Assembly (NCBI GenBank): GCA_016946835.1
Contig: JACVTC010000026.1
Location: 1 to 64,000, forward strand
Direction of reading: 5' to 3'
Length of the DNA: 64,000 nt
Source of the DNA: Neocallimastix lanati (nom. inval.)
Lineage: Eukaryota; Neocallimastigomycota; Neocallimastigomycetes; Neocallimastigales; Neocallimastigaceae
A program made the translations under genes and the position numbers. The notes under the pieces are model-generated. The model made no database searches. It had not been told where the DNA came from and saw only the letters and a list, made by a program, of their open reading frames with translations. Position 1 is the stretch's first letter; every line of letters starts with the position of its first letter. Shown here piece after piece: positions 47,619-59,478 of this stretch.

Positions 47619-50600
47619 CTATTTAATTTTTGTTTGTTCGTTTGTTTGTTGGTTTGTTTGTTTTTCTTTCTTAAGCTTCTTTTTTTTCTTTCTTAACCTT
47701 CTTTTTTTTCTTCTTAACTTTAATTTTTTCCCATTCATAATATTAATTTCTTTTCTTTTCCGTTTTAAGTATAAATATAATTTGGAATTATTCAATGTTC
47801 TTGCGAATTTCCAAAGAGTATACTTTTCAATTTTTTGTTCAGGATTTAAATTATTGTCAAACAAAATTTTTAATATATCACGGCGGTTAAAAGTAAGAGT
47901 ATATCTCAAAAAGTTTTCCATAAAATTTTTTTCCTTATAATTTACAAAACATTTTAATAAAGAAATTTTTCCTTCCCTATCTAATCGCCCAAATAATTTT
48001 TCAAATTCATTTTGATTTTCAATATTCATTTTAGCTTTAACACCAACGAAATATTTAATAATATCCTCGTTAGAATCATTTTTAATTAATGAATAATGCA
48101 ATATAGAATATTTTTTGTTTATAAATTATTTTATCTTCTATATTAGATTTTCTTTTAGCAAGCAGTTTGACCATATTCAAATCATTGGAATCTACAGCAA
48201 GCTTTATTGGAGATTCTCCACACGAATTATACCAATTAATATTACCTCTGAATTTTTTTAACAGTAATTCCAGTATTTTAATATTTTTTAATTCAATAGC
48301 TTTAAAAATTGCAGATTTTATTGCGTTACGAATATTTTTATAATTATCTATATATTTTTTTTCTTAAAAGAAATTCTACAAAATTATATAGATTATATTC
48401 TGTGGCAAATACTAATGAATTTTTATAACAATCTTTAAAACAATTATCTATTTTTAAATCAATTTTTTTTAATAAAAAGTAAGCTAACTTAAATGCATTA
48501 TTTTCAGATTTCATATTCATTAAAATAACTAAAGGATTTCTCCAAATATTAAACTTATTAATTTCAAGACGTAAACATAAAGCTTTTTTTAACTTTTTTT
48601 TAACATATAAAGAAAAGTGATCATTTAATATGATGGATTTAAATAATCCGGTATTATCTTCTTCATAATTAATCATTGTATATATGTTTTGTCTTTTCTC
48701 AATTATATCAAGAGAAATATTTTTTAAACCTAAAAAAATGGAGATATGCATAATCGTTTGAAGTTTAAAAATAGAAGTACTTATCATATTGTTACTTCCA
48801 ATTTTTATTAAGTATTCAATGGTTTCCCTATCTTCTTTAAGAAGGGCATAATATATAATTGTGTAATTATAATTATCTTCTCTGTTAACATTTTTATCGT
48901 TAATGCATTCTTTAATATCGAAATTCTTGTCAAATAAATAGGCACTTACAAGTGGTGTAAATTTGTTTTTTATATATTTTAAAGTCTTATTTTTAATTAT
49001 TTTACTACTTTTAAATTTTTTATTTTTCCTATTATAAATTTCTTCAGATGATTCTCGATTTCTTTTATTTGAATGTATCATTATTATATCGCTTTTATAA
49101 TTATAGTATTTTTGAAATTTCTTATTTTTATTTTGGTAATCAATAGATTCCATTTCATAATTATTATATACTATGTATTTATTATTTTTAAAAACTTTTT
49201 TATTATTCTTCCTATAAACCTGTCCATCCTTTCGAGTATACTTATTATATTTATATCTTTCCTATGATATCTGATTTTTTCATATAACAAGTTATTTCTT
49301 TTTCTCTTTCATCTTTTTCATTTTCTTTAATTAAAAAATCAAAAATAACTTTAGTGATTAAATGAAAAATTTTTTTAACGATTCCTCTAATATAGTGTTT
49401 CCATTATATAATTTAATATTAAGATCTGCACCATACTCTAAAAGAATTTTAAAGATTTCAATTTCTTTTTCTTTAAAATTATAATAATTCAAATCATTAT
49501 ATATTTTATCATATAGACCTTTATTATTACCGCTTATACAATTATTAAATGCTAACACCAATGGATATTCATTTTCTATTTTATTACTGTTTATTTCTAT
49601 AGTTTTTAATTTATCATTTTTTAATAAGTTTTCTAAAAGATCTACCTCCTTATCCTTAATACTTTTAATAAACAATACATTTAAATTTTCTCTGGTCCCC
49701 TTATTAAATTTATTTATAGAAACTTCCTTACTTAAATATTTATATTTATTATTTTTCGATGTATCATTTAATGATATATTACCGTAATTTGTATTAGTTT
49801 TTGTTTTTTTCTTTTATTTGATATATTTTTAAAGTCTTTATTTCAATTTATGTCAATTAAATTATCGGTAAAATCACTTATTTTGGTTAAATTATTATCA
49901 TAATTATTATTTTTATTATTATTACTCTTAATATTGCTATTAGTATTAATAGGCTTATTATTAATAATACTATTATTATTATAATTATCATTATTTCCAT
50001 CATTTTCATTTAACCGAATAATTTTATAATGAAAACAGAATCTTTTTTTTTAATTTATTTTCATTATTACTTTTTTCTTTATTATGAAGTTCTTCTAAAT
50101 AAGTATTCCTATACTTAAAACAAAACGTACTGTTTAATTTATTTTCATTATTATTTTTTATATTTTTAAATGAATCATTTATACAATTAAAATTATTCAT
50201 TGAATTATTTTTATTAGTTAATTCATAATCATTTATACTATTTTCATCCTTCTTTAGTTAAATCTATTACATTATCACTCTCATTTGTTAAATCTATTGT
50301 CTTATTGTTTTCAGTAGTTAAATCTTTTGTATTATTATCGTCATTGATTAAATCAATTATTGTTCTATTTTCGTTTTTTAATCCAATTTCTAAATCAGTG
50401 AATTTGTATGAAAAAATTATTTTTTCTCTATTTTCAATATCTCTTTTATTCAAAATATTAAATGTCTTATTATTATTCTTTTTATTTAATATATTATTAT
50501 CTATAGTATTATCATATATTTCAAAATTATGTAGAATAGTATTATTATTATTATTATTAATATTATTACTATTATTATTATTAATATTATTATTATTAAT

Positions 50601-50762
50601 ATTGTTACTATTACTATTATTATAATTTTTATTATTATTATTAATATTATTACTATTACTATTATTATAATTATTATTATTATTATTATTAATATTATTA
50701 CTATTACTATTATTATAATTATTATTATTATTATTAATATTATTACTATTACTATTATTATA

Positions 50763-50796
<34 letters not shown>
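47619..50796 (-). pseudogene. Ankyrin-repeat protein gene, main part
   Basis: Host-type gene read on the minus strand. The C-terminal part (47619-49153) has ankyrin-like units such as RETIEYLIKIGSN, KNIKILELLLKKFRGNINWY with ESPIKLAVDSNDLNMVKLLA, and SILHYSLIKNDSNEDIIKYF, and ends in a Lys-rich tail and a (Thr-Asn-Gln-Gln) repeat. 49358-49675 holds another unit (KILLEYGADLNIKLYNGNTIL). 49680-50796 is Asn-rich, with repeated DLTNES/IDLT motifs. The reading frame shifts several times, twice at A runs near 48350 and 48110, and stops also occur near 49210 and 49850, so it is a pseudogene or suffers from homopolymer errors. Upstream, the Asn-rich coding is cut by a solo LTR and by copia element I; the N-terminus is probably at 63703. 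Function unknown; such proteins mediate protein binding. Confidence 0.7.
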
Positions 50797-50797
<1 letters not shown>

Positions 50798-51417
50798 GTA
50801 ATGAATCCGTCAATAAAAACAGATTATAACAATAAAAAACACTACAATTTAAACAAATAAAATTAAAGTAATTTCTTTTATTAATAAATTCTTTTATTAA
50901 TTATAAACTTCTCTTATGTTATTAACTGTAAAATAGTTAATAACTGATACATCAATTTAATTAAGAAAAATTACATGTATTTATATTTTTTCTTATTACA
51001 TTATTAATATATAATGTTATTTAATAATATATATAAAACTATTTATTTATAAACAAAAGATTTTTTAATTAATAATTTTTATTATTTATTAATTTACTAA
51101 AACTAAAATTAATTTTTTAAACTCTTTATTTTATTTATTATTTTAATACTTATAATAATTTTAATTATTTATTTAATATTGAAAAACTATTTTTATAAAT
51201 ATTAACTATTTAAGATTATTCCTAAATTAATATTTAACTATTTAAAAACTAAACTAAGTTAACTAAACTAATTTAAAAATATTTTCAATTTAAAAAAATA
51301 ATTAAATTTTATTTCAATAAATTTTATATTAAAAAAATAATTCATATACATTAAATATATTAATTGTACGAAAAATTAAGCTATTTAATGTATTAAAGAT
51401 TTATTAAATCTTTACAT
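50797..51417 (-). mobile_element. Solo LTR in the Asn-repeat coding of the ankyrin gene
   Basis: 621 bp; minus-strand ends TGTAAAG...CATTACA, with target duplication TATTA at 50792-50796 and 51418-51422. It has a TATAAATAC box and a tail GTTATAATCTGTTTTTATTG that resembles the inverted arms at 57606-59470. The flanking ATT repeat resumes on the other side. Confidence 0.75.
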
Positions 51418-51449
51418 ATTATTACTATTACTATTATTATAATTATTAT

Positions 51450-51687
51450 TATTAAGATTTAAGTTTAATAATAATAAATTAAATATAAACTAATAGATAT
51501 AAATGTAATATAAAATAGTTAAATTTAATATAACATTAAATTAAGTATTAAGTCTAGAATCAAGCCACAAAAGATATAAATACATGTAAAATAATTAAGT
51601 TAAACATTTGTAATTACCTATTTATATAATCTTATAAATAAATAAATAAAATAAATAAATAATTAAATAATAAACAAACTTTTATTA
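51450..51687 (+). repeat. 5' LTR of element I
   Basis: 238 bp. Its first ~75 bases match 63334-63410. The end is fixed by the primer site that follows. Confidence 0.7.
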
Positions 51688-51703
51688 GATTAAGAGTCTC
51701 ATT
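51688..51703 (+). promoter_or_regulatory. Primer site of I: tRNA-Lys(CUU) anticodon arm
   Basis: GATTAAGAGTCTCATT, the same as in element H although the LTRs are unrelated. Confidence 0.7.
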
Positions 51704-51729
51704 TTAAAGCTTTTAAACTAACTATCGAC

Positions 51730-52539
51730 ATGTCTCAAGAAAACATCAAACCTTTCAATGGAAAAAACTTCCAAGTTTGGGAATTCAGAGTAACTACAGC
51801 TGTAGAAAAATTGGTTCTTGAAAAATATTTAGAAAGCGACGTGTACAAAGACACCAAGGGTAAAGCCAAAGGCGATAAAGAAAAATTTAACGAGGTAAAG
51901 AAGAACAATGCTACCGTTAGGGAAATTTTAATCAATGCTATTGATGATGAAATCCTGCATGATTTCATAAACATTAAATCTCCTTTCCAAATCATGCAAA
52001 AGTTAAGAAAGAAATATGGAGGAGGCGAAACAGACATCAAATATTGGATCAGAAAGCTCAATAATCTGAAAGCCAAAAATACTGAAGAAATTACTTAGGT
52101 GCTTGACGAAATGTTTAGTATATTTGAAACTTTAGAAGGAAAGAAACAAGTTATATCTGATAGAGAAAAATTAAAATTTATGTACGATTCAATGCCCAAA
52201 AACTTTAGAAATTATTTGGACATTGATGAAGATACGAAACCACAGGAACTGTACAATAAGATAAACAAAAAATTAAATATGATAGCTTATCTTGAGGGAG
52301 GAGAAGATTACAATTATTACTATCAAGACGATCCAATGGAAATAGATATAGTTGAAAAGTCAAGGAAAAATAGCAAATATAACAATGAATTAAAAGAAAG
52401 ATTACATAAAAATTATATTAAAAACTGTGAAGAAAAAAGATATTGCCATATTTGCGAAATTTTTGGTCATACTACCAGAGAATGTAGATATAATTTAAAA
52501 TACACAAAACAAAATTCAAAAAATAGAGAACATAAAAGG
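51730..52539 (+). pseudogene. gag: Gag region of copia element I
   Basis: Starts MSQENIKPFNGKNFQVWEFR, a typical copia Gag opening (FxGxNFxxW). The middle has a UBN2-like region (EILINAIDDEILHDFINIKSPFQIMQKLRKKYG), and the end has a zinc knuckle CHICEIFGHTTREC near 52444-52485. Broken, and cut off by the large insertion; the rest of the element resumes at 59479. Confidence 0.85.
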
Positions 52540-52560
52540 TGTAAAGATATCTTTATTTAT

Positions 52561-52853
52561 ATATTAAAAAATAATATATAAATAATTAATTGATCATTTT
52601 ACACCTTTTAAGTCCTTGCGCAGTATTTTAAAAATCTTAAATTGCTAAATAAATTTTTTTAATAAAAGAAATATTTATTGTAAAGATATCTTTATATCTT
52701 TAATAAATTTATGTAATATATTATTACATTAATTTATGTATGAAATTTTTTTTCACGATATCTTGAATAAAATAATGTAATTTACATTAATTTATGAATT
52801 AAAACATATTTCAATAAATTTATTTAAACGAAAAATCATACATCAAATTTACG
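52561..52853 (+). repeat. Inverted repeat L, left copy
   Basis: 293 bp, near-perfect reverse complement of 58181-58474. It includes ACCTTTTAAGTCCTTGCGCA and AAAATCATACATCAAATTT. Immediately outside is an inner palindrome (AAAAGGTGTAAA...TTTACACCTTTT, 52535-52609). Confidence 0.8.
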
Positions 52854-53129
52854 AGTGTGTGGCATTTCGCAAAATTTCATTTCGGAAAAGTGTCATTTCG
52901 CAAAATTTTAATAAATAGATAAATAAATAATAAAATAAATAAATAAAAAATTTATTTTAATTTATAAAAAAAAATTTATAAATAATTAAATAAATATTTT
53001 TTTTATTTTATTATATTTTTATTTATTAGATAAAAAAAAAAAAAAATAGTTAATAATTGTAGAATTATTTTTCTATTCATAGATTATTGAATCAATAAAT
53101 AATAATAGCAATTATAATAATAATAAAAT
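52854..53129. repeat. AT-rich segment M with CATTTCG/GAAATG motifs
   Basis: Contains CATTTCGCAAAATTTC and CATTTCGGAAAAGTG, repeated in inverse at about 58780-58825, followed by AAAT repeats. No gene. Confidence 0.5.
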
Positions 53130-53827
53130 TGTCAAAGTTTTTAGATAATTTGGTCTTAACGATTAGGTCAAGATGCCAAATTATAGTAATTAATTAATAA
53201 TTCAATTTTACTCTTATTTAAACATATTGTTATTAGTAAATTTTATAATTAAGTTTTTATTTAAAATATAAAATTTATTTAATTTTAATAATATTTTATT
53301 ACATTATTATTTTATATAATTATTACTATAATTTAAATTACAATAATCCTACAAAGGATTAATCAAAAGATTTAAACATGTATTTATATAAAATAATTAA
53401 TTAAATATTAATTATTAATATGAATATGTAATAATATTAATATAAGTTTGATATTGATAATATAAAGTTAGATAATAATATAAATATTTAATATAAATAA
53501 AATATAAGAATATAATAACTAAATATTATATTTTATAATTAAAATATAATATGTAGAAATTAATTTAATGACAATCACGTGTTTACATTATTTAATATAT
53601 ATTAATTTCAATATGTTAATAATATTTAGTAATTAGTTGGCCTAGACTAATTCCTAAATATTTTAATAAAGTTAATTTAATAATAATTATTATATTATTA
53701 TTTATTAATATTGAAATTCAAATAACTGAATTATTGAAATTGAAATTGAAATTGAATTAAATGGAAATTCAGTTATTATTTTAACAAAAATTTAATAATT
53801 ATATAAATTATAAAATTTTATTATTAT
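53130..53827 (+). repeat. Repeat Q2
   Basis: Second copy of 12795-13493 with several small indels. Interrupted at its end by solo LTR A', within 2 bp of the place where F interrupts Q1. Confidence 0.65.
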
Positions 53828-53841
53828 TGTAACGAATACTA

Positions 53842-54738
53842 TGTAAGAATCTATAATTATTTGCTAACAAATAATTATATTTTCTTAGTTAAGTTATTAT
53901 AACTATAACTTTATTTAATTACATATAATATTTATTAAATTTATTTAATTTAATTTTAAATATTCATTAATTTAACAAAATTTATTTAATTAATTTTAAA
54001 TAATATATTTACAATATGTTAAATTCTCTACTGTAACTAATGTATTTTGTATTGTATTTTATTTTGTATTTTATAATGTATTCTGTATTTTATAATGTAT
54101 TCTGTATTTTATAATGTATTCTGTATTTTATTAACTATTTAATTTTATATTTTTAATATAAGGATAAATTATATGATCGAAATATCTTTTATTATTTTAT
54201 TCTTTTATTTTCGATCATTAGATTGGAAAATCGGTTAATTAAGATTTTTTCCAATTACTTTTTAAGAGTAATCGGTTTTACTTAATTAATGCGATGATCG
54301 ATATGGATAGAATATCGATCGAAAACTTATCTAGGTTTTTCTATCTAATCTTTTCCTAGATAAGAGATTTGTTAAGATTAGAAAACCCTTTCTTATTTAA
54401 CCTTATTTTCATAAAAAAAATATAAATAAGGCTCTTGAGTTCTCTTTGAGAAATCAAGAGTTATTATTATAAAAAACATAGTTATAATAGTAACAATTTT
54501 ATATTTTTAACTTTAATAAATTAATAAAAATATTTTATTCAAAAACATATTTTTAAAATCAATTTATACAAACAATTCTTCTCTTACTTTTTGTGATATT
54601 ATTATAATTAATTTTATAATAAACTCTACTCTAAAGGTAAAAAAATTTATTTTATTTTGTTTTCTCAACTTAATGAATTAGCCGTTAAGTTGTAGTTAAT
54701 AATTCTATTTTGAGTTAGTTCTTAATAGAATTATTACA
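53842..54738 (+). mobile_element. Solo LTR P2 inside A'
   Basis: 897 bp, TGTAAGAATC...GAATTATTACA, target duplication TACTA at 53837-53841 and 54739-54743. Same promoter layout as E: TATAAATAAG near 54421, then the hairpin and AAGAGTTATTAT. It ends 18 bp upstream of the tRNA-like start in A'. Confidence 0.8.
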
Positions 54739-54756
54739 TACTAAAATTTGTAAAAG

Positions 54757-54830
54757 GAAATCTTGGTATAGCGGTTAGAGCTATAGCCATGAATCGAACT
54801 ACTCGAGTTTGATTCACACTTAAACATACT
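54757..54830 (+). promoter_or_regulatory. tRNA-like Pol III promoter in LTR A'
   Basis: A box TGGTATAGCGG fits the consensus; a weaker B box AGTTTGATTCA lies 42 nt later; CAT is at the anticodon position. Sequence identity to the F copy is low, but the architecture is kept. Confidence 0.6.
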
Positions 54831-55506
54831 TTTTGAATATTTTATTTTCATTGTTCTAGTTAATTCTTTCTGTATTTTCTTTAAGAATTTCATAGAAATT
54901 CTTAATAATTAAAATGAATTTTTAATTTTATTTTATCCTTTCTTCCATTAGTTTCTAAATTAATCGAGAAAATCAGTTTTAAACGATTTTTCTAAGATTC
55001 TAAAATTTTTGAAAATCATACAAATTGTTTTTCCGTAAAAAGTATAAATATGAGTAAATTTTCACAAAAGAAATATTTTTAATTCGTGCTTTTATTAATT
55101 AATCAATTAATAATAAGTAATTTGATATATTACAAAATTAGTTAATTAACTAATAAATAATTACTTTAATAAATTTTATTTTAATAAATTAATAAAACAA
55201 AATTTTTTAAAAAAACATTTTAACTTATTATTAATTTTCCAGTGTTGCCTATTGCTATAAATGACCAATTTGTTACAATTATTATAAATTTAATTATTTA
55301 ATTTATTAATTGAAAAATAAAACTTTTAAATATTTAGATATTAAATATTAAAAAAATAAAATAATTTTAAAAAGGATTTTTATGTAACAATATATTAAAA
55401 AAATTACTATAAATAAAAAATAAGCTCAATTTTATTTAAAATTTATATAATTAAATATATTAAATAAGATTGAATAATTGAAAATTAATTAAAAATATTT
55501 AACAAA

Positions 55507-56838
55507 ATGGAAGAACTAAAAATAGATATTAGTGAAACTAATAGAGGAAAAGAACAAATAATTATTAATAAAAAATATAAATATAATTATTCATACACTA
55601 AAAAGAATAAATCAAAGGTATATAGATGTATCGAATATAAAACTTTAAATAAATGTAAATCTTACATTATTTTTAATGATGAAAAAGAAATTTTAAAATA
55701 TGATGGTGTTCATAATCATTTTGAACAAGAATTTAATGCCGCTCTATCATTAACAAAATATAGAATTAAAAAAGAAATTAAAAAAAGTTCAATTCCTTTC
55801 AATATAAAACCAAAAAGAGTATTTAACCAAATTTCACAAGATATTGGTTTTATATGTCCTGAATTTAAATCTATAAAATCACAAATAATAAGAGATATAA
55901 ATAAACATCCCAACATATCAAGTTTTGAGGAAATTCCAGAAAAACATTATTTATATATTACAAAACAAAATGAAAATTTTATGATATTCAAAAATCAAAA
56001 TGTCATAATTTTTCAGTCTCCATTTCAAGCATTTTTATTTAAAAAATATTGTGATGATCTTTTTGTGGATGGCACTTTTTATGTAGCACCTGATTTCAGT
56101 TATCAGGTTTTCATTACAAGAAATTTTGTTCCGGATTTAAATGAGTTTTATACCACTTCTTTTTCTATATTAAGAAATAAAGAGCAAGAAATCTATAAAA
56201 CAATATTTGAAGTAATATAAAGTAATTGTGATATTACAAAAGACAATGGGTTTTCCCCAAAAAATCTTCATTGTGACTTTTAAAGAGCCATATCTAATGC
56301 CGCAATAATTGTATTCCCAGATATAAATATTATATATTGTATTTGGCATTACAAACGATCATTAGGACTTCATAAAAATAAAATATGCTATAATGAAGTA
56401 AATCAAAACAGAGATTTATATGTTTATTATAACGCTATATTAAATTTACCTTTTATAAATCCAAATTATATATTAGATATTTTTCATAAAATTAAAAAAT
56501 CATGCATTGAAAAAAATTATAACCAATTTTTAATATTTTTGGAATATTTTAGAAAAACATATTTAATTCTTTATAATATTGAAAATTGGAATTATTATAA
56601 TAATATTGAACATGTAACAAATAATGCCTCTGAATCCTTTAATAATTATTTAAATGGCTTATTTTCAAAAAAACCAACTTATTTTAGACTAATATATACA
56701 TTAAATAATGATGCATCTTTATATCCAGATACCCACGAAAGAAGAATGCTTGGCGTATGGAACAAACAAAAGAGAAAAACATTAACAAAAACTAATAAAA
56801 TCAAAAATATTATTGAAAGTTACAAGAAAATGGAATAA
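55507..56838 (+). pseudogene. FLYWCH/MULE-type transposase
   Basis: One continuous frame of 444 codons interrupted by two TAA codons at 56218 and 56281. The N-terminal FLYWCH-like zinc finger (YRC...NKCKSYI...YDGVHNH) lies at ~30-75 and would bind the transposon ends. The MULE catalytic core follows: FVDGTF (first Asp, ~187), LHCDF (second Asp; the TAA directly after it replaces the Glu of the usual DFExA motif), CIWHYKRSL (the C-x2-H motif), and TNNASESFNNYL (Glu). It ends IIESYKKME. All three acidic residues remain, so decay is slight and recent; both stops are one base from sense codons. A plain DNA transposon gene, probably the source of the 8-bp duplication around Z. Confidence 0.8.
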
Positions 56839-57605
56839 TTTTTAATTAGTAATGAAAGAAATAGAAGCCATATTGCTGGATTATGGTTTGAATGTTTAAT
56901 TAATTTAAATAATAAAATTAATTAAATTAGAATTAAATTTATTTTTCTAACCTTTTATAAAGTAAAATTATAATTAAATCTATATCTTTAATTATTAATT
57001 TTAGTTGTTTTTAATAATTAAATTATAACTAAAGAATTAAATAAAACAAATTCTCAATTTTTTTAGTTAAATATTAATATCAATATTTTATATTTTATTA
57101 TTATAATACTCTTATTAATATCAATATCACTATTAATATTTTATACTTTATTATTATAATACTATTATTAATATCAATATCAATATCAATATTTTATATT
57201 TTATTATTATAATACTATTATTAATATCAATATCAATATCAATATCAATATTTTATATTTTATTTTTATATACTATTATTAATATTAATATCAATATCAA
57301 TTTATTTTATCAATATTATTAAAAATATAAAAATATATTTTTTATTTTATTAAAATACTAATATTTAACATTAAATAAACAATAAAATAAAATATTTTTA
57401 TATTTTTATTTAAATTAAATCAATTTTTAATTGAAAATTAAAACTTTTAAAATAATAATCAATATAATAAAGTTTTATCAAAAACCATTTAGTTTTTTTC
57501 TTTTTATTGTTAATTATTTAATAATTATTTGTATATTGTGTTTTTCAAATAAATAACTTTTTTTTTTTTTATTTTATTTCTTTTACTGGATTATTTATAA
57601 ATATA
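56839..57605. repeat. AT-rich stretch with TATTAATATCAATATC tandem array
   Basis: About 57060-57320 holds four repeats of a 45-60 bp unit ending in TATTTTATTATTATAATAC, each with a growing number of ATATCA steps. No gene. Confidence 0.6.
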
Positions 57606-58180
57606 AAGTGTTTTATGTTAAAACAGATTATAATAATACAAAAACACTATTATAAAATAAATTCTTTTTATTAAAAATAATTGGTTTATTAAAAATCTTT
57701 TATTAAATAGTTCTTATTATGTTATGAACTATCAAATTATAAAAAATAACAATTATATTTTTTCAATTAAAGAAAATTTACAATATTTATATTTTTTCTT
57801 AATTATATTCTAATATATTAAATTAATTTAATTTACATATATTCAATTTAAATATTAATAATAATTAATTTTATAAAATAATAAAATATTTAAACTAAAA
57901 CTAATTATAGTATAATTTTTTAATTAACTATTTTTTATTATACTATTTAAATATTTTAACTAATTTAAAATTAAACTAAAAACTATTAATAATATTAAAC
58001 TATACTATTTAAATAAATAAAAAATTTAACAATAAGAGATTTGGCGAATTTTTTGTGACTAAATTATTTAATTTCATATTTAATAAATATAAATTTAAAT
58101 AATTTAAGTTCTAATTTATAATTTTAAATTTCAATTATTAATTTAAGGAGAAATAATTATTTAAAGTATTTAATTCATGT
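57606..58180 (-). repeat. Inverted arm X, left
   Basis: 575 bp, reverse complement of 58836-59470, starting AAAGTGTTTTATG. Its content (a TATAAATATTG box, then TAATCTGTTTT) resembles the LTR at 50797-51417, so the arms look LTR-derived. Confidence 0.75.
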
Positions 58181-58474
58181 ACGTAAATTTGATGTATGAT
58201 TTTTCGTTTACATAAATTTATTGAAATATATTTTAATTCATAAATTAATGTAAATTACATAATTTTATTCAAGATATCGTGGAAAAAAATTTCATACATA
58301 AATTAATGTAATAATGAATTACATAAATTTATTAAAGATATAAAGATATCTTTACAATAAATATTTCTTTTATTAAAAAAATTTATTTAGCAATTTAAGA
58401 TTTTTAAAATACTGCGCAAGGACTTAAAAGGTGTAAAATGATCAATTAATTATTTATATATTATTTTTTAATAT
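58181..58474 (-). repeat. Inverted repeat L, right copy
   Basis: Reverse complement of 52561-52853, now embedded between the two X arms. Confidence 0.8.
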
Positions 58475-58835
58475 TTTTTTTAGTAATTATATTTTAAATT
58501 CAACAATTATATTTTAAATTATTATCCTTTACATCTTTTAAATTATTAATACTTATTTTTTTTATATATATAAAATTCTTATATATATTTTAAAAAATTA
58601 TAAAACGTTTAAAACATATAATAAAATATATATATATATTTTTTTTTAAAAAATTCTTAAAATTTATTTATTTATTATAGTTTTATATATTTATTTTTAT
58701 TTATTTAGTTATTTATTTAAATTATATATATATATTATTTATTTATTTTATTATTAATTTATTTATTTATTAAAATTTTGCGAAATGACACTTTTCCGAA
58801 ATGAAATTTTTCGAAATGTTCCTCCCCCAAATGTA
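58475..58835. other. AT-rich centre between the X arms
   Basis: TATATA and TTTATT runs, then the inverted copy of segment M (CGAAATGACACTTTTCCGAA). No ORF. Confidence 0.5.
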
Positions 58836-59470
58836 CATGAATTAAATACTTTAAATAATTATTTCTCCTTAAATTAATAATTGAAATTTAAAATTATAAA
58901 TTAGAACTTAAATTATTTAAATTTATATTTATTAAATATGAAATTAAATAATTTAGTCACAAAAAAATTCGCCAAATCTGTTATTGTTAAATTTTTATTT
59001 ATTTAAATAGTATAGTTTAATATTATTAATAGTTTTTAGTTTAATTTTAAATTAGTTAAAATATTTAAATAGTTATAATAAAAAATAGTTATAATAAAAA
59101 ATAGTTATAATAAAAAATAGTTATAATAAAAAATAGTTATAATAAAAAATAGTTAATTAAAAAATTATACTATAATTAGTTTTAGTTTAAATATTTTATT
59201 ATTAAAATTAATTATTATTAATATTTAAATTGAATATATGTAAATTAAATTAATTTAATATATTAGAATATAATTAAGAAAAAATATAAATATTGTAAAT
59301 TTTCTTTAATTGAAAGAACGTAATTGTTATTTTTAACGATTTAATAGTTCATAATATAATAAGAACTATTTAATAAAGATTTTTTCATAAACAATTATTT
59401 TTAATAAAAGAGTTTATTTTATAATATAGTGTTTTGTATTATTATAATCTGTTTTGACATAAAACACTTT
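58836..59470 (+). repeat. Inverted arm X, right
   Basis: 635 bp. It is longer than the left arm because the 16-bp unit AGTTATAATAAAAAAT is repeated five times at 59071-59150 but occurs once on the left. It ends CACTTT exactly at the ATAAAAGG duplication. Confidence 0.75.
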
Positions 59471-59478
59471 ATAAAAGG

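Larger units (their letters stand above)
53828..55277 (+). mobile_element. Solo LTR A' (diverged family A), split by P2
   Basis: The LTR is 53828-53841 plus 54744-55277 (~548 bp), TGTAACG...TTGTTACA, with target duplication ATTAT at 53823-53827 and 55278-55282. It shares the tRNA-like block, TATAAATA and the CGTGCTTTTATTAAT segment with the LTR of F but is strongly diverged, so it is the oldest family-A copy here. Confidence 0.8.
52540..59470. mobile_element. 6.9-kb composite insertion Z inside element I
   Basis: Flanked by an 8-bp direct repeat ATAAAAGG (52532-52539 and 59471-59478), which lies in the gag-pol coding of I. It contains inverted repeat pair L, long inverted arms X, a FLYWCH/MULE transposase, repeat Q2, and solo LTRs A' and P2. 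An 8-9 bp duplication and a MULE-type transposase suggest that the first insertion was a Mutator-like DNA transposon, later rearranged and used as a target by LTR elements. The two outermost ends are not inverted copies of each other, so at least one original end is lost. Confidence 0.55.

Noticed and set aside
55507-56838. Stop-codon reassignment (TAA as sense)
   Set aside because: Only this relic would need it; the intact-looking frames of B and E end normally, with TAA used as a stop elsewhere.
52561-58474. L repeats as the terminal inverted repeats of the MULE
   Set aside because: The 8-bp direct repeat lies outside L (52532 and 59471), and L on the right is nested within the X arms. L is more likely part of the core that was rearranged.
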